A stretch of DNA of 64,000 bases from Hofstenia miamia (Eukaryota > Xenacoelomorpha > Acoela), in assembly GCA_004352715.1 (NCBI GenBank), contig SCFE01000007.1, forward strand, positions 215,529-279,528, written 5' to 3'. The notes below the pieces were generated by a model that was not told where the DNA came from, did not search any database, and was given only the letters and a program-made list of their open reading frames with translations. Below are positions 35,622-50,800 of the stretch, in pieces. The position numbers and the translations under genes were made by a program. Within the stretch, counting starts at the first letter, position 1, and each line of letters starts with the position of its first letter.

Positions 35622-38600
35622 GTAAGTTTTTTTATGCACATATATGGGGTATAAAAGCATGGATTCAGTTAATCTTAAACAGCGTGGTGTCATTTGAATA
35701 AGACTTGCTGTTTTTCCAAATATTTAAAGAATTTTTTTTGCATGGCTATTTGCAAACACGCTTGAATGTAATATTGGAAATTTGTAATATAATGTGTTGG
35801 TGAAATACTTAATAAGCCTATTTGATAATTCAATTTTTTAAAAATGTTTTACATTCTCTCTATGCCTAATGTTGAGACAATTATAATTCTTGAATTATAG
35901 GCAGTTATTTTTTTTAAAATTTCCTAGGTGATTTAAGATTCAGTATGTGGACAAGAAGATCTTGAGTTTAATTGACTTATAGCTCGCAATTGGGTTTCAT
36001 TAAAATAGGCATAATTTAAAAATTTCAATATCACAAAAGTTTTATACAGCAGCAATAGCTTGCTTTGAGTTCACCGATCAACCATGTTGGATAAAAACAA
36101 TGACATATACCAAAAATAATTATTTTTGATGTTGTATTAAACAATTGAAAATAGAAGTACCGTGTTAGTCAAGCAACCCATAACATATACCATGCAAAGA
36201 ACTTAGAGATCAGTACATTGATATTTAAGAGTATTAGAGTGAGTCTATAATACATATTTTCATAACTAAAAATCCAACTTTTTTATGCAAAATTCAACAT
36301 GTTTCCTTTGCTTTCAGGACATATTTGTTCTTCCGTTTCATTCTTTTCAATTACTTCTATTGTGTTTTTGCGATAAATTAATACGTAAAACATAACTTTG
36401 AAACATATTTGGATACATGTTAACATGTCGGTTGTGCACTGTTTCATCTCTGATTTTTGTCAATATTGTTTTTTAGCGAGTAGTCAGAACAGCAACTATT
36501 AGTTACAATAAACTACAAAAATATAACACAAAAAATATGTAAATCTGCATATATATTACTATGCATTTGCGAATACGAAAGTTATGTTTGTAGACCTCCG
36601 ATGGTGCAGCAATTGTTAAGAAATATTCTTTTAATTCCTGTTTTTTAACATTCAATTCCCTTAAGTATCAATGTCAATTTATTGTAAAATTCACAGGTTA
36701 CATTGAAAAACATTGGTGTATCATATTTATTCATAATTTTTGAAATTTTGACAAAGGAGTTACATCTTTTGTTATACCAGAGTTTATCATTTATGTAGGT
36801 TATAGGAAAAATTTCTTTATAATTATTACTATAAAGTATAGCGGAGAAATGTACTAAATCCATACTTTTTCTACTTTGTCAGCAATATTTCATGATACAT
36901 ACTATCCAAAATCTTTCGAAATATGAAAAAATGCTATAAATTGAACAACGCCGAAATATTTAATTATAGTAATATCTGGTAAGCCTAAAATATTCTTCAA
37001 AACCTTGTAACTTTGGAAATCAATGAAAAAAAACAAATTGCAGTAAGGTAACTGAAACTTCATCAGCACCAAATTTTCAAATTATGTCAATTTTCATTTT
37101 AAAAATTATTTGGTAATGAGGGCTCAAGATAGTAAACATCAAAAATAGTAATCCAATTTGTTCTTGTTAAACTTCATACGATTAGGATTTTCCCAGCAAC
37201 TTTCAAATAACCAGCAAACTAAAGAGGGAATAAAAGACGGAAATATTAAGAAAAAATGTAGGGATTTCCCCATACAAACAGCTTAAAATCTATTTATTGA
37301 TCAGATTAAGCCCGATAGCATGACCCTGATTAACTTTCCACCCACTTCACGAAGAGATTTCGCTTAACCTTTTCAAATAAATGGAAACTGTTTGGCGAAA
37401 TTGCAATATTGTGGTTGTTAATTAAATAATTTAAAGTTCGGGATGTTATCTGAGCAGAAACATTGAATGAAAAAGACCAATGCAACCGCATACTCTCTTA
37501 AAAAAAGAGAGTTATTAAATCATGTGAAATGCAGATAAATTTACTGCTTTGCAAAAGTTATATAACAAAATCAAGATTAGCTTGCCATAGTAAATAAAAT
37601 ATTCATTACCGCAGATGATTTTTACTTTTTTAAAATATGTTTCTAAGACGAGGATGAATACCTTAAAATTTGCGTTAAAACTTAAGAGGCGTCCTATATT
37701 TGCCCTTGAAATATTGAAATTCAAATCCTTTATTAAGACTTTATTATTATTATTATAATATTATTATTATTATTAATACTATTATTACTATTATTTAGCA
37801 AAGGCACCCAGGAATTTGTTAATTAATCTTTCGGAACAATTTACAAGTGGCAATAAGGAGTTAAACACCACTCCAGGAAATTATATCTATTGCAATTTTG
37901 AAAAAGAAGGAGGAGTGTTTCCATCGTTACACAATGCTCAAAATATCAGCTATATGTGGTTTCTGAACAGTAGTGTGCAGAAAGAAACTTCACACAAAAT
38001 AAAACTTTCAAAGAATATGAGCGGCAAGTATAAATGCAATGTAAATTTCAATGCATTTGATAAAGGTCAAAGCTGGAGTGTTGAAAGTATACCAACGAAG
38101 GTTACAGTTGTGTGTATGTCTTCTTACTTATTACAGTTACATGTTTAAAATAATAATATATGCTATGAAACTTTAGTGTTTTGAAAAATTTTATTGGTTC
38201 ATCAGGCTATAGTATTAAAATCAAAAAATTATTTAAATTTCCCTCGATATAAAATCTCATTAAATTTGAAATTAATAAAGTTACTCTTATTTTTGAATGT
38301 GTATTTGTACTTCCAACTGCTAATAGGACTAGCTAATATTTTTTCCAAGATTGTTTACAAAAAGTAAAATTCTATCTTCCGGGCTTACAGTTGAAAACTT
38401 AAATAAAAAAAAGAAGTTTAAGCTCTTGTATTTTTACAATACTGGAAAGGAATGGATACTCGAACAAATTTTACGGATATGCGTTTGCAAAAACATTCTA
38501 ACAAAAAAAGGTTATTAAGAAGTATTAGAGTAGTATTGATGTTTGACATTAGCAGAAAAAATTTATACTTTTATTTCTTTACTTACTGATTTATATTTTA

Positions 38601-38779
38601 AATCGAAGTAAGTTTATATATCGTTATATAATACTACATGTAGGTTTTATATATTTTACCTTCATGTAAATATATATAGAAAATATCAAAATATAAATGC
38701 AGTTATAATAGATTGAAAGTTGCGTTATGTGATTTGAAATTTATGTATCACTAAGTGTATTTTGTGGATTAAAACAACT

Positions 38780-38811
<32 letters not shown>

Positions 38812-41800
38812 ATATGCCTATAAGAATAACTAGATTAAGAAATATGTTTGTGTGTGGTTAAATTGTATTGATATGTGGAATATTATTGTATCAGAATCTT
38901 AGTCACAGAGGCCCACCGAGAAAATATATTTGAGGGGGTGTATTAGCCAAATTGCTGCCCCTGCAAGAGCTTCAATTAGAATTTCTCAGTTTTATTCTCT
39001 ACGCCTACAGCATGTATAGCATAATTTTGATAATCCATTTTATAATTATCAAAATAGTCAAAAATTACATCTAGAACATGTATGTGTATGATCACTAGTC
39101 TATATTAAATCACTAGGATTACTTGAAAAAATAATGATTAATCAAATTTTTGCTTTTTCACAGAAAATTTTCCTGTCCTAATTATAAGTGTCCCTAAATC
39201 TTAATTATAATGTTGAAAAAATGACAAAATATCTCGCAAGCAAATCTAAAGATTGTATTGTATATTGGTAATATAGTAAAACAATTTCAGCTTCACCACA
39301 AAATACTATATCACGCGCAATTCTATTCAAATTAATCTTTTAAAATTGGAAGCTTTTTAATGTTTCCCTACCCTACTTTAATGGTAAAACTCTTTCTGCT
39401 AAAAAGTCGATGATGTACAAAAACTTTTGAATGTCTCACCAATACCATAAACAAATCAAATTGAACTGAAATAGAAATGAAATACAAATATGTAATAACC
39501 AATTGTTGCAGTTTCAATTGTAGTGCTCGTATTATTGCAATATCCATTTCCAAATTTTCTTTCAAATATTTTTCACAATATAAGAGCATTAGTTCTTCCA
39601 GTCAGTTTTCGCCCATTACTATTTTCTAGCAGTTCTTGCTAATTCTGAGCTTACTAAGTGATCATTCATTGGAAGCAACGGCCATCGGGATGCATGTTTC
39701 AACAAGAAAATGAAATTGGTGACGCATTGTTCTATCCTGACTTCCACTAAGCTGAATTTATTTTTACTGATAATTGATGACCTATAAGTGTTTGAAAACA
39801 ATATTATGTATGTCAAATCAAAAAAATACGAAGATAAGATTAATATTTAATAAGACACAACAGTGGTCCCCACTCCTGCCTGTTTTAAATATTCAGTTTA
39901 CTCTTTAAATCAAAAAAAAATTGACAAAAACTAGAATATTTTAAAAACATAAGTCATGAAATGGATTTTCAGTGTGCATTTTTGAAACTTGAAAAATTTC
40001 GTGGATCTTCACCCTGCTTTTGGTCATATTCACCTGATCGCGACTGAGAACGCCCCGTCTGAAAATCCTGCATACTTCCCTGAAACATTGAATAGTAAAT
40101 TGAAATTGACTAGGCAAAGGTTATGATATAACACCTTGTGTTATATTGCCCATGGATGGGCGATTTTTCTATGGTATTGGATAAAAAAACTAGGCCTATC
40201 GGACGTTAATACTATTCTCAAGGCTATAGGTAGAAATACCTAAAGATTATAAATACAAAATTTAAATATAGATGTAGACTTTCTGAATTGAAAATCAAAA
40301 AAGTTACATAAATTTTTCTAGAAGTTATAAAAGACAACCTTCAAAATCAAATTAGGCTAAATTGAAGCTAATTGTTCGTTTAGAAGAATAAAACAAGTCA
40401 GTAACCCGAAAATATAAACAAAGCATCTCACCCTAGTAATGTCTGAAATTCAATAACTATATTTACAAAAAAACAGAAATCAGTTATTCATTTTTTCATT
40501 GCAAAAATATAGAAACGGATAGACTTATTCAATAATGCAATTTAGAAAATGAATTGAAAATAAAATGAATCTATTACATCTGCTAAATTCTTATTTTGCT
40601 GCCCCTCTAAGAAAAATATTCGGGGGTGCATCATCCCCGGTTAGCTGGGCCCCTGGTTAGTCACTATACTAAATTGAAATATTGGCGTTACATAAAGATT
40701 CCTATTGAGGTTGCCACCATTGCCACGCCACTTCCGGTATTTTCAGAGATTTTTGCATTTATTGAAAATATACTGGACATGGATAATTGAGATTACATAA
40801 AATAAATATTTTTTTTGCAGATGATTTCCTAGGCAAGTATTAGAAATCAAAGTATCATCTGACTCACATCAGAGTCATGTTGCACAGCATTATTGATTTT
40901 CTGCCAAACTAAATGCAACTCTGCTAATTGAGTTAAATTAGGAAGCTAGTATATTGCAAAACTTTGGTAAATATTCAAAACAACTAGTAAAAGAGTATTG
41001 ATTAGTATTCAAATAATCTAATTAATTTAATTTCTTGATATATTTAAAGGCTGGTCGTACACTGCGGGTAAGTAAGTAGAGTAAAGTAAGAAATCTTTAA
41101 TTTCCTGCAGTTTACGAGGTCTTAAGTAAAGTAACGCAAAGTAAAATAATGTAACGTAAACTGGGGTAATTCGGAACATTGGGTTAATTCGGAACGCCTC
41201 AGTCTTTTTATATAAAGCACCTTCGTAACCACATGTTTATGTGATTTTTTTTGCAAAAAATTGATAAAATGTTTAGATATATTGGGTTTCTTAGTCATAG
41301 TTTTTCCAAGGAAAAGTATAGCTGCCTTATAACAGTTTCAATTACTTCTATATATATATATATCTTTAGATATCCATTACTCTGCCAATTCTTATCCGAT
41401 TCCTTAGCTCTTTTCACCATTCTCTAGAACTCCCCTAGTTCTATATCCCAATGTGTTCATTATATTTATAATTACTATTCCCTTTCGTTATTAATTTATT
41501 ATAACTTTATTTATAGGGGTTTTCGACTATATCAACTGACCGATTTCGGAATACTATAGCTCTGCCAGTTTTGACCTTATGGATTAGGTTTACATATCAA
41601 AATGTACACAATCTCTAGCTCCATATAAAGCTACTTTTCATTTTTTGGATTTATCAATTCTCATTCCATCGCATTGCCCAATATAAATTGTTAAATTTTA
41701 TAATAACATTCAATAAACTTTCGACTATATTAACTGACGCATTTCGGAACCGCATTCCTCCGCGCGTTCTTGCCTTATAGACTAAGGTAACATATCAAAC

Positions 41801-44800
41801 TGTAGACAATCTTTAGCTCCATGTAAAACTATTTTTTATTTCCTGAATTTATCTATACTAGTTGGACAGTGTCGGTTAAAACAAATTATCAAATTTTCAC
41901 TTTTGTAGGTTTCGATTATTATAATTATAATCCTATTACTCCATGACTTTTTATACTATGGACACAGTTAAAATACAATTCGATGCGTGCTTAATAGCTT
42001 GATGTTAAAATATTTTTTGCTTTTCGAATTGGACGTTCCGAAACAATCTCAAGAAACGTCAATCATTATAATTCTACAGCATCTGAATTGATTTGATTAT
42101 ATATTTTTTTAAGAGCTGATTAAATTTTATTATATAAATTATCCTAATTACAATCAAGAGAGATACAAATTTACAATTTACAAAATAAATTTACATGTAC
42201 ATGATCTAAAATCTTACTTATAATTTTTTTAACATTAGAATGAATTGTCATTTTTATGTTATTATTTTAATTAGAAGGATGCCATTGCACTTTTTCTTTA
42301 GTACGCAATGTTTCTTGTGTTTCTTGACGTATAAAGCTTTAGTAGTCAATTTGAAGTCGCGATACAAGTGCCCTAGCTGTGCATCGAGCGATTGTCATTG
42401 ACAATCTTATTATATTGTAATCTGGAGATCAAAAATTAATGCTTTTTAGTAAGTTCAGTATAGGATGCATAACAAATAAGCTGGCTTTAAACGAATAACC
42501 TAATTAACTCTGAATCATCGTAGCTCCAAAATTGTTCCCTGTCAATAACATATCGTTAATATAAAATTTAATAGTCAGACAAAATGTTTGGCAAGAATTG
42601 ATCGTAGAGCCTTCCTAAAGTGATAATGAAACCAGTGTTGACCATATTTTTAAGTTTAACAAATTCATTTAACAAAGATGGACCAAAAATGAATTTCACT
42701 GAGACTATTTAATTTCTGTGATTAAAAGCTGAATGAATTGATATTAAAATTATAGCTCAAGTAAAAAAAGTGGCCACTTTCAAAATTGGACTATTAATAG
42801 TTCAAAATATTGCCCAATACTCGAGGAATTTGTACCATACGACACCAGCTTATATCCCTATTCATAGATCTTAGAACAAGATGGAGCAACTCCTCATACC
42901 TCAAAATCGACAAAAGAATTTTTACAAATTATAATATTTAAGTTATCCAATGGCTACCGAATTCGCCAGATCTAGTACCCATAGAGAACGTGTGGCAGAT
43001 TCTGAAAGATTTTGTCTAGAAAAAAATCCCACAAATCGGAAAGAATTAAAGAGTTACATCCTTGAATTGCAACACCAAATAACTCAAGAAGTTAGAGTCC
43101 GTTTAATTGATTCAGTTTCAAGACGTTTATCTGTGTGTCACTCTTTGCATTGCAAGCTTCTCAAATAACTTTGTAACCAGGTTACAAGCTGAGACAATTA
43201 TATTTTCAAATATATTTTATAAGCATCTACTTGTCTTTTGTTTGTTATCAAAAATGTGTTTATAATGCGGCCACTTTTTTTTACTTCAGCTATAGAATTA
43301 ATTCCAGAACAAGTGAGTAATACATATAACCTTTTTCATTTTTTAGCGATATTTGCATTATTTATACGGTGAACGTTATTGAATTCTCTAAGAGGCCACT
43401 AAGCGTTTGGATTACATGTACATTGTACATTCGAGAGAAAATCTTGTTACTATTGATATAAGTGTTATTGTAATTAACGATTTTACGTCGGGTAATTTGT
43501 GTCACAAACGAAATGAGAACAATGTGCATTTATATATTTTAATGGCACAGTGAACAAATCGCAGCTATAAATCCTCTATCATCATTTTCAAATACAACAG
43601 AGTGTAAATATTGGCTATATTTTCAATAAATTGATAAATACAAACTTACTTGTAGTCTATGTAACACATATAAATTGCATGAAAAATTAGTTTTTATTGA
43701 GACAGATTAAGAATTTGGGCAGTAGAGTACAATATGTATCGGGCCGCAACCAGAAACTAATTTTAGGTCGTATTGAATTATTAAAGATACTTCGGAAAAT
43801 TCAAATTGATCAGACATAATTATAAATCATTATATTAAAATTTGTTCGCTAGATGGCAGATCTATCCAGTAATGCCATTTATTAGCTATTGTCGCACCAT
43901 TAATGGGATTTGGGAACTGATAAGTAATACTTTTTGAAAATTGAAATTAAACTTTAATGCAATGCATACATTATAACAATATTACAATAATTTCTTTGTA
44001 AAATTGTACAATTTAAATTTTATTTAAGTTTTTTGCTTTATTGGTTATGATGGAACCGGCGACCGGCTGGCCGGGGTAGTAATTTCAAGAAAGGCCGTAA
44101 AATTACCGCTGCTTACCGGAAAAAATTGAAAAAATATTTCTTGTTTTATCTGATAAGCAGGACAAATTTTGGAACAAAATCTTATGAAAATCTAAAGGTG
44201 TGACAAATTTTATTTTTTCAGCAGGCTACAACATTGCATTTAGAATTATAGTTTAATTTATCTCGTTGGAATGTCTCGCTAACCCTATTTCCACTAGTGT
44301 TACTTTTACGTAACAAGCCGATTTTTCCGCATTTTGAACAACTATCCAAGCCTGTAAAGAAATATTGAAATTTTTTTACACTGTCACATCTATGGTGTAC
44401 GACGCACTCATTCATCCATGAACATATATGCTAAATCTCATACGATTATGCCTGAATTACATGCAAATAAGAATTATTTTTCAATGAGAAATTCGATTTT
44501 TGACAAAATTTTCAAATTCCATACCTAGTGTTCAGATAATGAGGTGGTCTAATCCCTATGGGAACAACAACTACCTTGAAATATTTTGTTTTTTTAGTAT
44601 TTAAAGATCGTCATCAGCTTATGAGTTAAATGCGTTTAAAAATTTTTTGTTTAAGTCATCACAGATGTTGATAAATCCATAGTGAATCAATTGTTTCAAA
44701 TGATCCAAAAAGTATTTTATCATTTTCATTCTTATTTCTATTTCCCTTTGTTCTCCTAGCACCTCATTTGTGGTTTTAGGCATATGACAATGCCTTCTAA

Positions 44801-47800
44801 ATAAAAACTAAAATATGCTATGACAAAGATATACATTGTATCATAGCGTTTTATATATTGACTACAGAATTCTCGCTTACTTTGCAGCACTGTACCAACN
44901 NNNNNNTATGAGATCAAAAGCAATGAATTGCAATTATTCGCTTCATAAAGTTCCATGTAAAATAATGCTTTTTAGTAAGTTCAATATAGGATGCACAACA
45001 AATAAGCTGGCTTTAAACGAATAGCCTAATTAACTCTGAATCATCGTAGCCCCGAAATTGTTCCCTGTCAATAACATATCGTTAATATAAAATTTAATAG
45101 TCAGACAAAGAAATGTTTGGCAAGAATTGATCGTAGAGCCTTCCTAGTAATAATGAGAAACCAGTGTGGACCATATTTTTAAGTTTAACAAATTCATTTA
45201 ACAAAGATGGACCAAAAATGCATTTCACTGAGACTATTTAATTTCTGTGATTAAAAGCTGAATGAATTGATATCAAAATTATAGCTCAGTAAAAAGGGTG
45301 GCCGCTTTCAAAATTGGACTTTTAATAGTTTAAAATATTGCCCAATACTCGAGGAATTTGTACCATACGAAACCAGCTTATAACCCTATTCATAGATCTT
45401 AGAACAAGATGGAGCAACCCCTCATACCTCAAAATCGACAAAAGAATTTTTACAAATTATAATATTTAAGTTATCCAATGGCTACCGAATTCGCCAGATC
45501 TAGTACCCATAGAGAACGTGTGGCAGATTCTGAAAGATTTTGTCTAGAAAAAAATCCCACAAATCGGAAAGAATTAAAGAGTTACATCATTGAATTGCAA
45601 CACCAAATAACTCAAGAAGTTAGAGTCCGTTTAATTGATTCAGTTTCAAGACGTTTATCTGTGTGTCACTCTTTGCATTGCAAGCTTCTCAAATAACTTT
45701 GTAACCAGGTTACAAGCTGAGACAATTATATTTTCAAATATATTTTATAAGCATCTACTTGTCTTTTGTTTGTTATCAAAAATGTGTTTATAATGCGGCC
45801 ACTTTTTTTTACTTCAGCTATAGAATTAATTCCAGAACAAGTGAGTAATACATATAACCTTTTTCATTTTTTAGCGATATTTGCATTATTTATACGGTGA
45901 ACGTTATTGAATTCTCTAAGAGGCCACTAAGCGTTTGGATTACATGTACATTGTACATTCGAGAGAAAATCTTGTTACTATTGATATAAGTGTTATTGTA
46001 ATTAACGATTTTACGTCGGGTAATTTGTGTCACAAACGAAATGAGAACAATGTGCATTTATATATTTTAATGGCACAGTGAACAAATCGCAGCTATAAAT
46101 CCTCTATCATCATTTTCAAATACAACAGAGTGTAAACATTGGCTATATTTTCAATAAATTGATAAATACAAACTTTCTTGTAGTCTATGTAACACATATC
46201 CATTGCATGAAAAATTAGTTTTTATTGAGACAGATTAAGAATTTGGGCAGTAGAGTACAATATGTATCGGGCCGCAACCAGAAACTAATTTTAGGTCGTA
46301 TCGAATTATTAAAGATACTTCTGAAAATTCAAATTGATCAGACATAATTATAAATCATTATATTAAAATTTGTTCGCTAGATGGCAGATCTATCCAGTAA
46401 TGCCATTTATTAGCTATTGTCGCACCATTAATGGGATTTGGGAACTGATAAGTAATACTTTTTGAAAATTGAAATTAAACTTTAATGCAATGCATACATT
46501 ATAACAATATTACAATAATTTCTTTGTAAAATTGTACAATTTAAATTTTATTTAAGTTTTTTGCTTTATTGGTTATGATGGAACCGGCTGGCCGGGGTAG
46601 TAATTTCAAGAAAGGCCGTAAAATTACCGCTGCTTACCGGAAAAAATTGAAAAAATATTTCTTGTTTTATCTGATAAGCAGGACAAATTTTGGAACAAAA
46701 TCTTATGAAAATCTAAAGGTGTGACAAATTTTATTTTTTCAGCAGGCTACAACATTGCATTTAGAATTATAGTTTAATTTATCTCGTTGGAATGTCTCGC
46801 TAACCCTATTTCCACTAGTGTTACTTTTACGTAACAAGCCGATTTTTCCGCATTTTGAACAACTATCCAAGCCTGTAAATTTGAAATATGTGAAAAAGTT
46901 TTCACAGGTGATGTTATGACCTTTTCCAGGAAACACTTAAGGCAAGTTTTAAAGCGTTTTTTCCAAGTTGATCCATTTTCAAGTTTACTTCTTTTTGCAT
47001 GATAAAGACATAATATCTATCACATATTTGTTTGTCAAACTTCTCAACACCTAAAACTTAAGACCATATTTTTTCTGATTGCTTTGCATTAAGTCCATCA
47101 GTGTAGTGTCCTAATCAAGTGTTAGGAAAAAGCAAGAAACATCGTTTATATATTTTCTCGAAATCTTTTAAAAATATCTCTATTATGCTTAAATATAAAT
47201 ATATTAAATATTCTCAAATACCTCATTGTGTTTTTATCTAAACAAATGTGTATTTAAAAAAAATCTTGAACTGATCTTGGCTCATGTAATAAATGAGAAA
47301 ACAATCCAGATCCATTACTAAAATTTTTAAGAAAATCTTCTCTTGATATAGAGGAAGAATTTGAATTCTTCAAATTAAGCTAGGGTAAATTTAATTCTAC
47401 CTTTCCCATCACAATTGCTTGTGTTGTCACAAATACTTCGTAAAATATCACCAGAGATGGCATCTTTCCAATGCCACTCATCCATTTTCAGAATCAATAT
47501 GTCTCCGATATCTCTTGATGCAGTGCACGAATAGGCCAGATTTGGGCCGTGTCTATGGTTTAGAGGCTGAATTAGGCTTGGGACAAAGTTTTGGCCCAAT
47601 CACTATCTCTTTATATAACATAAATGCTGAACATAGCAGCTAGTAGTATAATTGGTCAGATCTAACCACTTTAGGCATTTGAGGGTTGTAAGCGAGTAGT
47701 ATGCTATCAAATACTTTTCTAAAATTCATTTTTTGATTAATCCATTTAACTTGCAAAATTAAGAAATATCATAGATCTTCATCACTGGAAAACTCATAGT

Positions 47801-50800
47801 TGACTAGTACTATGAGATCAAAAGCAATGAATTGCAATTATTCGCGTCATGAAGTTCCATGTAAATTTCAATCGGGGCAATCTTTTGGATCCATTGGCAG
47901 CTGATGTGATTACACAACGCTTGCTTGAAACCAATTTTTTAATAACGAAACTAATCTATATACATTAAGAGTAAGGAATTTATATTCTATTTAGTTGGAC
48001 CAGAGGAACTAAGCATGCCTGAATTTCAAATTGTGGAAGAAGGATCTAAATTGGATATCAATTGCAGAACAAGTTCAAACCCTGAAGCTGATTTTTCTAG
48101 ATCATCTTCTTTATATGATAAAGCTTATAATTCTATAAAATGGGCGCACGTTGTCAACAGAACACACAATGGTACAGTAAAGCAATGCAGAGCTACAAAT
48201 CCAATGTCATCGTTATCAAGAACAGCAATATGTCTTATCATTGTAAATTGTTGTTTTAATTAAATTTCTTCATTATTATTGCATTTTTAATAGATGGTCC
48301 TGATTCAATGAATTTTGCAGACATCTACTACTTTAATGAGTCCGATTTTGCTACAATTGCATGCTCTGTTGCCTCAAACCCTGAAGCCAACTTTAGTAAG
48401 TCGACTCATGGGTACATGTGGTATAAGCCAAAAAATTCAATTGTGTGGAGTCACCCTAACATTTCAAGATCACAGAACGGTTCCCAGATAAGATGCCACG
48501 CAGAAAGTACCTTCAACTCAAATTCCGTTTCAAAGATGTCAACACTTGTAGTTTATTGTAGGCTTCTATGAGATATTTTTATAAATATCATTTTTACATT
48601 TAGATGGACCATATGTGTTCATGAATAAAACTATATCTGTTCATGAAGGCAATTTTGCCAGTATAGACTGCGAAGTCATTTCATATCCACCAGCAACCAC
48701 TGACTCTTCAACATCAGGATATATCAAAATTAAAAACAGTATTATATGGAAAATATCCACAGTGACTAAAGAAATGGACCAAAAAGAATTTCAGTGTATA
48801 GCTTATAATAGCAAAACGAGGGTCTATGGAAGAGCCTCAACAAAATTAACCGTATATTGTATGTAATTGTGTAAGTCCCCATACTAATTTTCTTTTAGTT
48901 TCACCCGATGTTGCATTTGGAAAAACTGTGTATTTCTTAGAGGAAGAAGAAAATTGTGAAATTGAATGTGTCGTTAGAAAATCCAACCCCAACATTACAC
49001 ATTTATCATTGATAATCATGGGACAAGTTGTTAAGAAAATTGAAAATGATATGCAAATTAAATGGTCTGCTGATAGATCGCTAAACGGGAGAGATGTAAC
49101 ATGCGTTGCTGAAAATGAATTTTATAGAAAAGAAGTTAAGTCGCAGATTATCGTACACTGTAAGATTTTACTGTATTTTTAAGAAAAATCTGCGATGAAA
49201 TGTTTATCTATCTTTAACTTGATATAAAATAACTTATCTCATAAACCTACAATAGTAATTAACAGGTTTTGAATATATTAAGGTATAGTGCTTGCCACAA
49301 AAATCAAAATCATTTCTTAAAATAAATCATGAATGATGCTTTTTTCATCGTGGTATTTTGCATAAATTCGTTAAAAGAATTTTTTTATAAATTTTTGCAC
49401 CTAATGGATTGCATGCAAAATTGATATTGAGAGGGTTTTGAGAATTAATTGCAGTTAGTTAATTTAACTTTCTAGACATTAACACATATTGCTAATTCAG
49501 AAAGCATTCTTACAGCAAGACCAGCTTTAGTGATAGCGTTAATTATATTTTATTTGTACATACATCAGACTTGTCAACGAGCCGTAATTTCCAAGTTGGG
49601 CTCGCTTATAATTTTGAGTGAGTTCGGCTCGGCACGGCTCGGCTCGCCACATAAAATCTTTCGTTTCAGCTTGATTTTTTTTAAATATTGTGCTTTCAGA
49701 ATTTTTTCCACTGCTCTTCCTATTATTTAATAAATATTTCTAAAATAAGATTAAAAGTACGAAATATTGAATAAAAAAAATAAGAAAAATCTGCATAATT
49801 AAATTAACGAGCAGCACTATAAATTTGGTTTGCATAAAAACTGCTCGTTTTGGGCTCGTTGTATATCCAGTACTCTGCTCAAGCTCGGCTCGGCTCGGCT
49901 CATTGACAAGTCTGACATACATATATGTGTCTGGACAATTAATCAAAGTTAGAGCATATTTGCTATAGGGCAGTTTGTTTACACCTTCAATTCAATAAAA
50001 AAATCTTCTGTATATAGAAATTAAATTTGTATTATAAAAGTGCATGTTAGATGGACCAGAAATTTCGATGCAGAACTTCATCGAAATACATGAAGGTGAA
50101 GATATGGAAATTGAATGCAATGTTGAATCCTTTCCACCAGCAAAATTTCAAAATTCAACTGATGGGTTTATACAATACTTTACAAACAGAATCACTTGGA
50201 AAGTTGAGCAAATATCAAGAACGTACGATCAGAGCATTTATCGCTGCAGCGCTTTAAATGAGAAGACTCAAAAGACCAGAAACGCTTCAACAATAGTGAA
50301 TGTGTTTTGTATGTTGAAACTAATTATATTTCCTTACAAGTTTCTTAGATGCTCCTGAGATAACAATGAATGTTTCTGAGGTAAACTTAGTAGAAGATGA
50401 TTACATTTCGGTGGAGTGCAAAGTTCTTAGTTCCAATCCACCAACTTCAACTCTTATTCTTAAAATCAACAACGATCACTTTTTGGAATCCTCACTAACG
50501 GATTCATTAACATTTCAGTTACAAGTTAATAGAAGTCACCTTGGGAAAATTGAGTGCATTGGAAGAAATTCATTTTATGAGAATTCGGTGGCCTCAAATT
50601 TATCAGTTTATTGTAAGTGCATTTCCTATGATATTCTAGTAACTCCACTTTAGATGTTGATTTTAATATAGCAGAAATGAAATCTACTGTCAACCAAGTC
50701 TTCAAAATTACAGAGATAAAATCCTTTCCTGCACTTTGCAACATTACACTCCTTAGAAATGGCAGCATTTTATGGACAAAAAGTCTTTCTAAAAACTTTG

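Larger units (their letters stand above)
38114..47994. other. Intron B (9.9 kb), filled with mobile elements
   Basis: Contains a 1.75-kb hAT-like element, degenerate ~190-bp tandem repeats, and a 1.9-kb direct duplication carrying Tc1-like and possible piggyBac fragments. Every other sized junction in the downstream part of the gene is far shorter, so this could also mark a boundary between two genes: 35.2-38.1 kb might be the 5' end of one and 48.0 kb onwards another lacking its first exons. Confidence 0.5.

Noticed and set aside
41041-41165. AAGTAAAGTAACG-type short tandem words resembling a telomere or satellite
   Set aside because: Irregular and only about 100 bp; no fixed unit could be defined.
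44218-44415. Cys-rich 65-codon minus-strand frame, considered as a zinc-finger exon
   Set aside because: Its C-terminal half is part of the duplicated intron block and in the second copy is fused to a piggyBac-like segment, so a transposon origin is more likely than a host exon.
47375-47643. Opposed 74-codon frames on both strands
   Set aside because: They overlap almost completely, have no domain and lie in a transposon-rich intron.
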